Position numbers and translations under genes: made by a program
Part shown: piece after piece, positions 1 through 5,616 of the stretch
Position numbering within the stretch: the first letter of the stretch is position 1
How the letters are laid out: each line of letters opens with the position of its first letter
From: an uncultured Desulfobulbaceae bacterium
Lineage (GTDB): Bacteria > Desulfobacterota > Desulfobulbia > Desulfobulbales > Desulfobulbaceae
Length of the DNA stretch: 7,900 bases
NCBI GenBank assembly: GCA_945787305.1
Contig: CALZIH010000130.1
Span: forward strand, 1-7,900
Reading direction: 5' to 3'
The notes under the pieces: generated by a model
Database searches by the model: none
Told to the model about the DNA's origin: nothing
The model's input: only the letters and a program-made list of their open reading frames with translations

Positions 1-258
1 GACCAGTCAACGAAAGAAATCGTTGAGACAGCTCGACGGACAGGTGCCACTGTTGCCGGTCCTATTCCGCTGCCGACCAGTATAAATAAATACACGGTTC
101 TTCGTTCACCACATGTGAATAAAAAATCAAGAGAACAGTTTGAGATGCGTACCCATCGCCGTCTTCTTGATATTCTTGAACCGACCCAACAGACTATTGA
201 TTCATTAATGAAACTTGAACTGTCTGCCGGCGTTGATGTGGAGATCAAGCTTCCCTGA
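1..258 (+). CDS. rpsJ: 30S ribosomal protein S10, 3' part (5' end outside window)
   Basis: This is the C-terminal 85 residues of S10, read in frame 1 from the first base to a TGA stop. S10 sits in the head of the 30S subunit and, as NusB–S10, also takes part in transcription antitermination. Visible family signatures are GPIPLPT (about residues 20-26 of the fragment), the KYTVLRSPHVNKKSREQFE stretch that contains the S10 signature, and the HRRLLDI segment. The protein ends in VDVEIKLP, the normal S10 terminus. Family length is about 102-105 residues, so roughly 17-20 N-terminal residues lie to the left of the window. The operon promoter and leader, where L4 acts in E. coli, are therefore also outside. 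An inverted repeat overlaps the stop codon (listed separately). Identification is secure. Confidence 0.98.
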   Translation, partial: DQSTKEIVETARRTGATVAGPIPLPTSINKYTVLRSPHVNKKSREQFEMRTHRRLLDILEPTQQTIDSLMKLELSAGVDVEIKLP

Positions 259-283
259 CACTGCTGAAGGTACAGTCAGGGGG
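251..283 (+). repeat. Inverted repeat over the rpsJ stop codon, rpsJ–rplC junction
   Basis: CCCTGAC (253-259) is perfectly complementary to GTCAGGG (275-281). Two further G·U pairs (251-252 with 282-283) would give a 9-bp RNA stem with a 15-base loop. The rpsJ TGA stop (256-258) lies in the 5' arm. The sequence after it (TCAAAAGGG) is not a T-run, so this does not look like a terminator. It could be a processing or translation-spacing element. Its function is unknown. Confidence 0.5.
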
Positions 284-317
284 TCAAAAGGGTAATTGAA
301 GGACTACGGGTAAAGAA

Positions 318-950
318 ATGCCGAAAACAAAAGGAATACTTGGACGAAAAATAGGAATGACCAGGGTGTATAACGAAAATGGTCGGTCAATTCCTGTCAC
401 CGTTATAGAGGCGGGTCCGTGTACCATATTGCAAAAGAAAACAGTTGCAAAAGAAGGCTATAATGCCATCCAGGTGGGTTTTCTTGAAAAGAAACCAACC
501 CGTCTGAGTAAACCGGAAACCGGTCATTTCAACCGTTCCGGTGGAAAAGGATTTTATCATATACGTGAATTCAGGGTTACCGACCCGGAAGCTTATGATC
601 TTGGTCAGGAAATCAGCCTCAACGAAGTAGTACAAGTTGGTGATAAGGTTGACATAACTGGTAAGGTAAAGGGTCGAGGTTTTCAGGGTGTTATTAAACG
701 GCACGGCTTTGCCGGCGGTAAAGCATCCCATGGATCCGGATTTCACAGGGCACCTGGTTCAATAGGGTGTTCAGCCTATCCGGGTCGGGTAATGAAAGGG
801 AAAAAACTTCCCGGCCAGATGGGAAACAATAAGGTAACCCAGAAAAACTTGACTATTGTAGATATTAGAGATGACGAGAATGTTCTGCTTGTAGAGGGAG
901 CTGTACCCGGCGCGAAAAACGGGTTGCTGAGCATCTTTACTAAAGCATAG
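318..950 (+). CDS. rplC: 50S ribosomal protein L3
   Basis: L3 is a primary 23S rRNA binding protein that helps initiate 50S assembly and sends a long extension toward the peptidyl transferase centre. The 210-residue product begins with MPKTKGILGRKIGMT, the usual L3 N-terminus. It carries the central extension GFHRAPGSIG (141-150), then PGRVMKGKKLPGQMGN (155-170). Gln167 aligns with the glutamine that PrmB methylates in E. coli L3 (Gln150 there). Methylation here is inferred only from the conserved context. Length is normal. The ATG at 318 is preceded by a modest Shine-Dalgarno (AAGGA at 299-303, rather far; GGG at 308-310 is nearer). It lies 59 bases after rpsJ and 29 bases before rplD. Confidence 0.98.
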   Translation: MPKTKGILGRKIGMTRVYNENGRSIPVTVIEAGPCTILQKKTVAKEGYNAIQVGFLEKKPTRLSKPETGHFNRSGGKGFYHIREFRVTDPEAYDLGQEISLNEVVQVGDKVDITGKVKGRGFQGVIKRHGFAGGKASHGSGFHRAPGSIGCSAYPGRVMKGKKLPGQMGNNKVTQKNLTIVDIRDDENVLLVEGAVPGAKNGLLSIFTKA

Positions 951-979
951 ATTTCCATCTGCTGTTGAAGGAGAAACAC

Positions 980-1603
980 ATGGCAGTCTGCGATATTGTT
1001 AACAGCTCCGCTGAAAAGGTCGGAGAAGTAGAGCTCAATGAAGCTCTGTTTAATGTAGAAGTTAAAACCAGTGTCCTGCACGAGGTAGTGTGCATGCAGA
1101 GAGCGAATCGTCGGGCCGGAACCGCCTCGACGAAAACTCGAGGCGAGGTACGTGGTGGTGGTGCAAAACCATGGCGTCAAAAAGGAACCGGACGTGCACG
1201 AGCCGGATCACGCAACTCACCCATTTGGAGGGGCGGCGGGGTAACATTTGGTCCTAAACCAAAAGATTACAGCTACCAACTGCCTAAAAAGGTTCGTCGA
1301 CTTGCACTGCGCATGGCACTTTCCGCTCGCAATGCAGAGGGGAACATGATTGTTGTGGACAGTTTAGCCATGCCGGAAATCAAAACTAAAAATTTTGTAC
1401 AGATTATGCAAAATTTCCAGTTTGACGATTGTCTGATTGTAACTGCAGGAGAAAATCCTGTAGTGGCAAAATCAGCTAAGAATGCAGTTGGCTATAAGGT
1501 TCTACCGGTTGCCGGCTTGAATGTTTACGATATCCTCAAGCATTCCAAGCTGATGCTTGTACAGGAATCCATAGCCCAGCTTGAAGAGAGGTTGATGGTA
1601 TGA
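980..1603 (+). CDS. rplD: 50S ribosomal protein L4
   Basis: L4 binds 23S rRNA domain I, and its extended loop lines the narrow part of the peptide exit tunnel. In E. coli it also represses the S10 operon. The product is 207 residues. The extended loop is seen at about residues 40-95, with RGEVRGGGAKPWRQKGTGRA (54-73) and the SPIWRGGG segment (80-87). The C-terminal part (about 105-207) is the Rossmann-like globular domain. I chose the ATG at 980 because AAGGAG (968-973) lies six bases before it. An upstream in-frame TTG at 965 overlaps that Shine-Dalgarno and is unlikely. The stop overlaps the next start as ATGA (1600-1603), implying coupling with rplW. Whether L4 represses here cannot be judged, since the operon leader is outside the window. 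Confidence 0.97.
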   Translation: MAVCDIVNSSAEKVGEVELNEALFNVEVKTSVLHEVVCMQRANRRAGTASTKTRGEVRGGGAKPWRQKGTGRARAGSRNSPIWRGGGVTFGPKPKDYSYQLPKKVRRLALRMALSARNAEGNMIVVDSLAMPEIKTKNFVQIMQNFQFDDCLIVTAGENPVVAKSAKNAVGYKVLPVAGLNVYDILKHSKLMLVQESIAQLEERLMV

Positions 1604-1890
1604 AGGTTCTGTATGAAGTTGTAAAGAGCCCCTGCCTGACTGAAAAAAGTAATGCGCTCCAGGAGATGCAGGGAACTGTTGTCTTTAAGGTTGATCCGCG
1701 TGCAAACAAAATAGAGATCAAGCAGGCCGTTGAAAACCTGTTTAATGTCAAGGTTGCCAGTGTAAAAACAGCCAACATGCGTGGAAAACAAAAAAGAGTA
1801 GGTATCAAATCCATGGGCCGGACCAACGATTGGAAAAAAGCCTATATCACCCTGTCAGAGGGAGAAATCAACTTTCTTGACGAGTTGTAG
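1600..1890 (+). CDS. rplW: 50S ribosomal protein L23
   Basis: L23 lies at the exit of the peptide tunnel on the 50S subunit and is the docking site for trigger factor and the signal recognition particle. The 96-residue product has the family pattern: VVKSPCLTEKS near the N-terminus (7-17), FKVDPRANKIEIKQAVENLF (28-47), then FNVKVASVKTANMRGKQKR (47-65) leading into the basic loop. A short C-terminal segment, KKAYITLSEGEINF, completes the fold. Length is typical (95-100). The start overlaps the rplD stop by four bases (ATGA). A purine-rich AGAGAGG at 1585-1591, inside rplD, serves as ribosome binding site, so translation is probably coupled to rplD. The stop is TAG. Confidence 0.97.
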   Translation: MKVLYEVVKSPCLTEKSNALQEMQGTVVFKVDPRANKIEIKQAVENLFNVKVASVKTANMRGKQKRVGIKSMGRTNDWKKAYITLSEGEINFLDEL

Positions 1891-1947
1891 GCCGATTTTC
1901 TGATAGGTAATAAAAGCTCCTACTGAGACAAGCTAACAGGAATAACA

Positions 1948-2766
1948 ATGGCAATAAAGACCCACAAACCAACATCACCGGGAAAAAGACATCAGGTATC
2001 GATTCACAACCCGGATATATCTGCTAAGAGACCAGAAAAGTCACTCGTTACACCCTTAAAGAGTAGTGGTGGTCGAAACAACTATGGTCGAATTACGACT
2101 AGACATCGTGGCGGCGGACATAAACGAAAATATCGGATGATCGATTGGAAACGGAACAAAACCGGAATAGCAGCAACCGTTTCCGCAATCGAATATGACC
2201 CTAACCGTTCCGCGCACATTGCTCTATTAACATATAGCGATGGAGAGAAACGTTACATTCTGGCCCCGAACAACATTACAGTCGGCGATACGATCATGGC
2301 TGGGGCCGATGTCGATATCAAGCCAGGCAATTGCCTGCCCATGGTCAATATTCCCCTCGGTACCATTATCCACAACGTGGAAATGAAAATCGGCAAGGGG
2401 GCGCAATTAGTACGATCTGCCGGTGCATCTGCACAGCTCATGGCCAAAGATGATGATTTTGTCTTGGTTAAGCTGCCTTCTGGCGAAGTTCGCCGGTTCC
2501 GCAAAGAATGCAGAGCCTGTATAGGTGCGGTAGGGAATTCAGAACACGGAAGTGAAAAATTAGGTAAGGCCGGCCGATCCCGTTGGAAAGGACGTCGTCC
2601 TTCTGTTCGTGGTGTTGCTATGAACCCAATCGATCACCCCATGGGTGGCGGTGAAGGAAAAAGCTCTGGTGGGCGTCACCCATGTACGCCATGGGGAATA
2701 CCAACCAAAGGGTTCAAGACAAGGAAACGGAAAGGTTCCGACCGGGATATCATCACCAAGCGCTAG
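1948..2766 (+). CDS. rplB: 50S ribosomal protein L2
   Basis: L2 is one of the most conserved ribosomal proteins. It binds 23S rRNA domain IV, supports subunit joining, and reaches toward the peptidyl transferase centre. The 272-residue product aligns with E. coli L2 (273) with the same numbering over most of its length: GGRNNYGRITTRHRGGGHKR (41-60), EYDPNRSAHIALL (82-94), ILAPN (104-108), the LGKAGRSRWKGRRPSVRG region (205-222) and MNPIDHPMGGGEG (225-237). His230 (His229 in E. coli mature numbering) is kept. The second histidine of the E. coli DHPHGGG motif is methionine here (Met232). The start has AGGA at 1938-1941, six bases upstream of the ATG. The gap to rplW is 57 bases and the gap to rpsS is 21. 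Confidence 0.98.
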   Translation: MAIKTHKPTSPGKRHQVSIHNPDISAKRPEKSLVTPLKSSGGRNNYGRITTRHRGGGHKRKYRMIDWKRNKTGIAATVSAIEYDPNRSAHIALLTYSDGEKRYILAPNNITVGDTIMAGADVDIKPGNCLPMVNIPLGTIIHNVEMKIGKGAQLVRSAGASAQLMAKDDDFVLVKLPSGEVRRFRKECRACIGAVGNSEHGSEKLGKAGRSRWKGRRPSVRGVAMNPIDHPMGGGEGKSSGGRHPCTPWGIPTKGFKTRKRKGSDRDIITKR

Positions 2767-2787
2767 CATTATCAGGAGAATAAAACA

Positions 2788-3060
2788 ATGGCTCGTTCAG
2801 TAAAAAAGGGTCCCTTTGTAGATGATCACCTCTTTAAAAAGGTCGAACAGGCCCAGGAGTCAGGATCTCGCAAGGTTATCAAAACCTGGTCGAGACGATC
2901 AGATATTATACCGGATATGGTCGGATTGACCTTTGCCGTTCATAACGGTAAAAAATTCATTCCGGTTTATGTTTCTGAAAATATGGTTGGCCATAAGCTC
3001 GGAGAGTTTTCTCCGACCCGTACATATTATGGGCATACCTCAGACAGGAAGAGTCGGTAA
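2788..3060 (+). CDS. rpsS: 30S ribosomal protein S19
   Basis: S19 sits in the 30S head, pairs with S13, and contributes to a bridge with the large subunit near the A-site tRNA. The 90-residue product starts MARSVKKGPFVDDHL, contains TWSRRSDIIPDMVG (33-46), and has the family signature HKLGEFSPTRTYYGH (69-83). It ends with the basic tail SDRKSR. Length is normal (about 90-93). AGGAG (2774-2778) precedes the ATG by nine bases. It follows rplB by 21 bases and precedes rplV by 37, in the standard S10-operon position. Confidence 0.98.
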   Translation: MARSVKKGPFVDDHLFKKVEQAQESGSRKVIKTWSRRSDIIPDMVGLTFAVHNGKKFIPVYVSENMVGHKLGEFSPTRTYYGHTSDRKSR

Positions 3061-3097
3061 AGACTGATCGCTGAAGGTAACGATAAGGAGCTACACG

Positions 3098-3430
3098 ATG
3101 GAAACTAAAGCCGTCGCAAAATATATTCGCATTTCTCCACAGAAAACTCGGCTGGTTGCTGATGTTGTCCGTGGAATGGATGTAGAGACAGCCATTACCA
3201 CCCTGCGTTTCATGCCGAAAAAGGCAGCGCGTATACTGCGAAAAGTTATAGAATCCGCAGTGGCAAATGCTGATCAAATGGAAACAATTGATGTGGATAG
3301 CCTGTACGTCAAGAATATTCATATTGATGGTGGACCAAGCCTGAAACGGTTTCGTCCACGGGCAATGGGACGGGCAACACGTATTATTAAGAGAACCAGT
3401 CACATTACCGTGATTGTTGATGAGGCCTGA
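3098..3430 (+). CDS. rplV: 50S ribosomal protein L22
   Basis: L22 contacts all six domains of 23S rRNA. Its long beta-hairpin lines the peptide exit tunnel opposite L4 and is a known site of macrolide-resistance mutations. The 110-residue product shows KYIRISPQKTRLVADVVRG (8-26), the alpha-helical core KKAARILRKVIESAVANA (41-58), and the tunnel hairpin region around GGPSLKRFRPRAMGRATRI (78-96). I see no insertion or deletion in that hairpin by eye. AAGGAG (3085-3090) lies seven bases before the ATG. The stop is TGA. The 70-base gap to rpsC is one of the longer ones in the window and is AT-rich. Confidence 0.98.
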   Translation: METKAVAKYIRISPQKTRLVADVVRGMDVETAITTLRFMPKKAARILRKVIESAVANADQMETIDVDSLYVKNIHIDGGPSLKRFRPRAMGRATRIIKRTSHITVIVDEA

Positions 3431-3500
3431 AAGGACTCCTCAACGCCACGCACTATATATAATTATAGAGATCAACAGTTAGAGGGAACGGAGGAACACC

Positions 3501-4154
3501 TTGGGTCAAAAAGTTAATCCCATAGGATTGCGGTTGGGCATAACCCGCTCTTGGGAATCTATCTGGTATGCGAATAAGAAAGACTATGCTGTCAATCTGT
3601 ATCAAGATCAAAAGATACGGAATTATTTGAAAAAGCGTCTTTACCATGCCGGAATTGCAAGGATCATAATCGAGCGAACCGGTGAGAAAATTCGGGTTAA
3701 ACTGTTTACTGCCCGCCCTGGCATAGTTATCGGTAAAAAAGGTTCGGAAATTGAACTGCTTAAAAAAGATCTTGAGCGGAAATTCGGCAGAGAATGTCTT
3801 ATTGATATCCAGGAAATACGTCGTCCTGAAGCTGATGCACAGCTTGTTGCCGAAAATATTGCCATGCAGCTCGAACGCCGCATTGCCTTTCGAAGAGCCA
3901 TGAAAAAATCAATCAACTCCGCCCTTCGTTTTGGTGTCAAAGGAATAAAGATTTCCTGCGCCGGCCGTCTAGGCGGTGCTGAAATGTCCAGGACTGAATG
4001 GTTTAAAGAGGGCAGGGTACCTTTGCACACTCTCCGCGCCGATATTGATTACGGTACTGCTGAAGCAAAAACAACCTACGGCATTATCGGTGTCAAGGTA
4101 TGGATATTTAAAGGTGAGGTCCTCTCTGATACAGAGATGTCCATTGACCAGTAA
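3501..4154 (+). CDS. rpsC: 30S ribosomal protein S3 (TTG start)
   Basis: S3 lies at the mRNA entry channel of the 30S subunit and, with S4 and S5, gives the ribosome its helicase activity. The 217-residue product begins MGQKVNPIGLRLGITR. It then has a type II KH domain with the GKKG loop at 78-81 (in GIVIGKKGSEI) and the C-terminal S3 domain with ISCAGRLGGAEMSR (151-164) and GTAEAKTTYGIIGVKVWIFK (185-204). The start codon is TTG at 3501. It is supported by GGAGG (3490-3494) with a six-base spacer and by the exact family N-terminus; no ATG is available nearby. The length is slightly below that of E. coli S3, as is common outside enterics. Conservation makes the call secure. Confidence 0.98.
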   Translation: MGQKVNPIGLRLGITRSWESIWYANKKDYAVNLYQDQKIRNYLKKRLYHAGIARIIIERTGEKIRVKLFTARPGIVIGKKGSEIELLKKDLERKFGRECLIDIQEIRRPEADAQLVAENIAMQLERRIAFRRAMKKSINSALRFGVKGIKISCAGRLGGAEMSRTEWFKEGRVPLHTLRADIDYGTAEAKTTYGIIGVKVWIFKGEVLSDTEMSIDQ

Positions 4155-4160
4155 TTATTT

Positions 4161-4205
4161 ACCCCTGAATTTAATTGATGTATTGAATTCAATGTGACTA
4201 GGGGT
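4161..4205 (+). repeat. Composite inverted repeat in the rpsC–rplP gap
   Basis: ACCCCT (4161-4166) is perfectly complementary to AGGGGT (4200-4205). Nested inside, GAATTTAAT (4167-4175) pairs with ATTGAATTC (4182-4190): nine pairs including one G·U, around a six-base loop. A nine-base unpaired stretch (4191-4199) sits on the 3' side. The segment also contains a perfect 12-base palindrome (ATTGAATTCAAT, 4182-4193). No T-run follows, so it is not an obvious terminator. A second small stem, CTCC (4206-4209) with GGAG (4214-4217), would cover the rplP Shine-Dalgarno. A regulatory role is inferred, not shown. Confidence 0.5.
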
Positions 4206-4226
4206 CTCCAACAGGAGCTATAGACA

Positions 4227-4643
4227 ATGTTAAGTCCACGAAAGGTAAAACACAGAAAACAGCATAAAGGCCGTATGCGGGGTAATGCTCAACGCGGTTC
4301 TGATCTTGCTTTTGGTGATTACGCTCTTAAAGCTATAGGGTGTGGCCGGTTGAGTGCGCAACAACTAGAAGCCGGTCGTGTTGCCATCAACAGAAAGGTA
4401 AAGCGTGGCGGTCAGATGTGGATTCGAGTGTTTCCAGATAAACCTATTACCAAGAAGCCTGCCGAAACCAGAATGGGTAAGGGTAAAGGGGCTCCTGAAT
4501 ACTGGGTTGCCACCATCAGGCCTGGACGGGTGATCTATGAGTTGAAAGGTGTTCCAGAGGAACTTGCCATCGAGGCATTACGTCTTGCAAGCTACAAGTT
4601 TCCCTTTCCGACCAAGGTCATCACAAGGAGCACGACGATATGA
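4227..4643 (+). CDS. rplP: 50S ribosomal protein L16
   Basis: L16 is a late-assembling 50S protein near the A-site that helps position aminoacyl-tRNA. The 138-residue product starts MLSPRKVKHRKQHKGRMRG and contains GDYALKAIGCGRLSAQQLEA (30-49), the GGQMWIRVFPDKPITKKP segment (61-78) and TRMGKGKGAPEYWVA (81-95). Arg82 aligns with Arg81 of E. coli L16, the residue hydroxylated by YcfD/RoxA; whether that occurs here is unknown. The length is close to the family norm (136-144). AGGAG (4213-4217) lies nine bases before the ATG and could be partly hidden by the CTCC at 4206-4209. The stop overlaps the rpmC start as ATGA (4640-4643). Confidence 0.98.
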   Translation: MLSPRKVKHRKQHKGRMRGNAQRGSDLAFGDYALKAIGCGRLSAQQLEAGRVAINRKVKRGGQMWIRVFPDKPITKKPAETRMGKGKGAPEYWVATIRPGRVIYELKGVPEELAIEALRLASYKFPFPTKVITRSTTI

Positions 4644-4831
4644 AGACTAAAGAACTTCGTGAGTTGAGTCCAGAGGACTTGAGGAAGAAAGAGCAGGATG
4701 TCCGTGAAGACCTTTTTAAGTTGAAGTTTCAACACGGTATCCGTAGACTTGAAAACCCAGCTCGTTTAACATTGCTGCGCCGGGACATTGCCCGGATTAA
4801 GACAGTTATGACAGAACAAGCTAATCAATAG
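4640..4831 (+). CDS. rpmC: 50S ribosomal protein L29
   Basis: L29 is a small two-helix protein beside L23 at the tunnel exit of the 50S subunit. The 63-residue product shows the family features: KTKELRELSPEDL at the N-terminus, LFKLKFQHGIRRLENPARL (26-44), and the C-terminal helix RRDIARIKTVM. Length is normal (60-70). Its ATG overlaps the rplP stop by four bases. AAGGAG (4625-4630), inside rplP, gives a nine-base spacer, so the two genes are likely translated in a coupled way. The stop is TAG (4829-4831), lies within the 5' arm of an inverted repeat, and is in the same reading frame as rpsQ downstream (see findings). Confidence 0.97.
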   Translation: MKTKELRELSPEDLRKKEQDVREDLFKLKFQHGIRRLENPARLTLLRRDIARIKTVMTEQANQ

Positions 4832-4848
4832 TATTTTCAATACTGTTG
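4826..4848 (+). repeat. Inverted repeat over the rpmC stop codon
   Basis: CAATAGTATT (4826-4835) can pair with AATACTGTTG (4839-4848) over ten consecutive positions, with one G·U pair and a three-base TTC loop. The rpmC TAG (4829-4831) lies in the 5' arm. The stem is AU-rich with no following T-run, so terminator function is unlikely. It may mark an RNA processing site or have arisen by chance; the junction with the following gene is otherwise unstructured. Confidence 0.45.
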
Positions 4849-4876
4849 CAACGAACTACTTCACTGGACCGAAAGA

Positions 4877-5131
4877 ATGAGTGATAAGACCAAAAAAACC
4901 CAGCAGGGTTCTGTAATAAGTAACGGGATGGACAAAGGTATTGTTATCCTGGTTGAGCGTAAGGTGCGACATAAACTCTACGGTAAATATATACGCAAAA
5001 ACGTCAAGTATATGGCCCACGATGAAGCCAATACTTGTAATGTTGGGGATACTGTATTGATTGAAGAGTGTCGACCACTTTCAAAGAATAAACGCTGGCG
5101 ACTTTTAAGCATACTTGAGCGTGCTGAGTAA
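4877..5131 (+). CDS. rpsQ: 30S ribosomal protein S17
   Basis: S17 is a primary binder of the 5' domain of 16S rRNA and an early 30S assembly protein with an OB fold. The 84-residue product contains GSVISNGMDKGIVILVERKV (11-30), HKLYGKYIRKNVKYMAHDE (32-50), NVGDTVLIEECRPLSKNKRW (55-74) and a short tail LLSILERAE. These match the family well. One difference from the usual MDKTIVV motif is glycine instead of threonine (MDKGIVI). The ATG at 4877 fits the family N-terminus, but no good Shine-Dalgarno precedes it; the nearest purine runs are GGA (4866-4868) and GAAAGA (4871-4876). Upstream the frame stays open back to the rpmC TAG. It is the last gene of the S10 set in the E. coli arrangement. Confidence 0.96.
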   Translation: MSDKTKKTQQGSVISNGMDKGIVILVERKVRHKLYGKYIRKNVKYMAHDEANTCNVGDTVLIEECRPLSKNKRWRLLSILERAE

Positions 5132-5187
5132 AGATTTTCCCAGCAGGTATTAATTGTCAGTAAATTGAATGTTTCTCAGGTGAAACC

Positions 5188-5556
5188 ATGATTCAAACCG
5201 AAACCGTACTCAACGTGGCCGATAACTCCGGTGCCAAAAAGGTGCTCTGTATCAGGGTGCTTGGCGGGACCAGGAGACGATATGCAAGTATCGGTGACGT
5301 TATTGTTGTAACAGTGAAAGAAGCTATTCCGCACGCCAAGGTCAAGAAAGGTGACGTGGTTGACGCTGTTGTTGTCCGGACGAAAAAGGAACTGAAAAGA
5401 CCGGAGGATACGACGGTTAAATTCGATGAAAATGCAGCTGTGCTGCTTTCCGGAACCGGCGAACCTATAGGAACCCGTATTTTTGGTCCGGTCGCCCGGG
5501 AACTTCGTTCGCTTGGATTCATGAAAATTATATCTCTTGCTCCAGAAGTACTGTAG
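5188..5556 (+). CDS. rplN: 50S ribosomal protein L14
   Basis: L14 lies at the subunit interface of the 50S, forms an intersubunit bridge with 16S rRNA, and is the binding site of the silencing factor RsfS. The 122-residue product has the exact family length. It contains MIQTETVLNVADNSGAKKV (1-19), the signature-rich core RRYASIGDVIVVTVKEAIP (31-49), KGDVVDAVVVRTKK (54-67), and the C-terminal GTRIFGPVARELRS (95-108) before MKIISLAPEVL. The start has AGGTGA (5178-5183) four bases before the ATG. In E. coli this is the first gene of the spc operon with its own promoter. Here the 56-base gap to rpsQ shows no convincing promoter. The stop is TAG. Confidence 0.98.
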   Translation: MIQTETVLNVADNSGAKKVLCIRVLGGTRRRYASIGDVIVVTVKEAIPHAKVKKGDVVDAVVVRTKKELKRPEDTTVKFDENAAVLLSGTGEPIGTRIFGPVARELRSLGFMKIISLAPEVL

Positions 5557-5616
5557 ATTTGACTGATCAAACGTATTTTACGGTTATTTAAAGACAAGAG
5601 GGATTAAAGAGGCATT

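Noticed and set aside
965..979. TTG at 965 as an upstream start for L4 (five extra residues, MKEKH)
   Set aside because: The codons overlap the AAGGAG Shine-Dalgarno at 968-973 that serves the ATG at 980, and the extra residues do not fit the family N-terminus.
4161..4205. Rho-independent terminator after rpsC
   Set aside because: The inverted repeat is not followed by a run of T, and essential genes of the same operon continue directly after it.
4829..4831. UAG of rpmC as a pyrrolysine codon
   Set aside because: Five other ribosomal genes here also end in TAG, L29 is already full length at this codon, and there is no sign of recoding beyond the open frame.
5154..5182. TTGTCA at 5154-5159 as the -35 of a spc promoter
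   Set aside because: At the right distance (5176-5182) there is only CAGGTG-like sequence, nothing like TATAAT.
5558..5582. Two tiny inverted repeats after rplN (TTTGA/TCAAA and CGTA/TACG)
   Set aside because: Stems of five and four pairs, AT-rich, within what chance would give in this composition.
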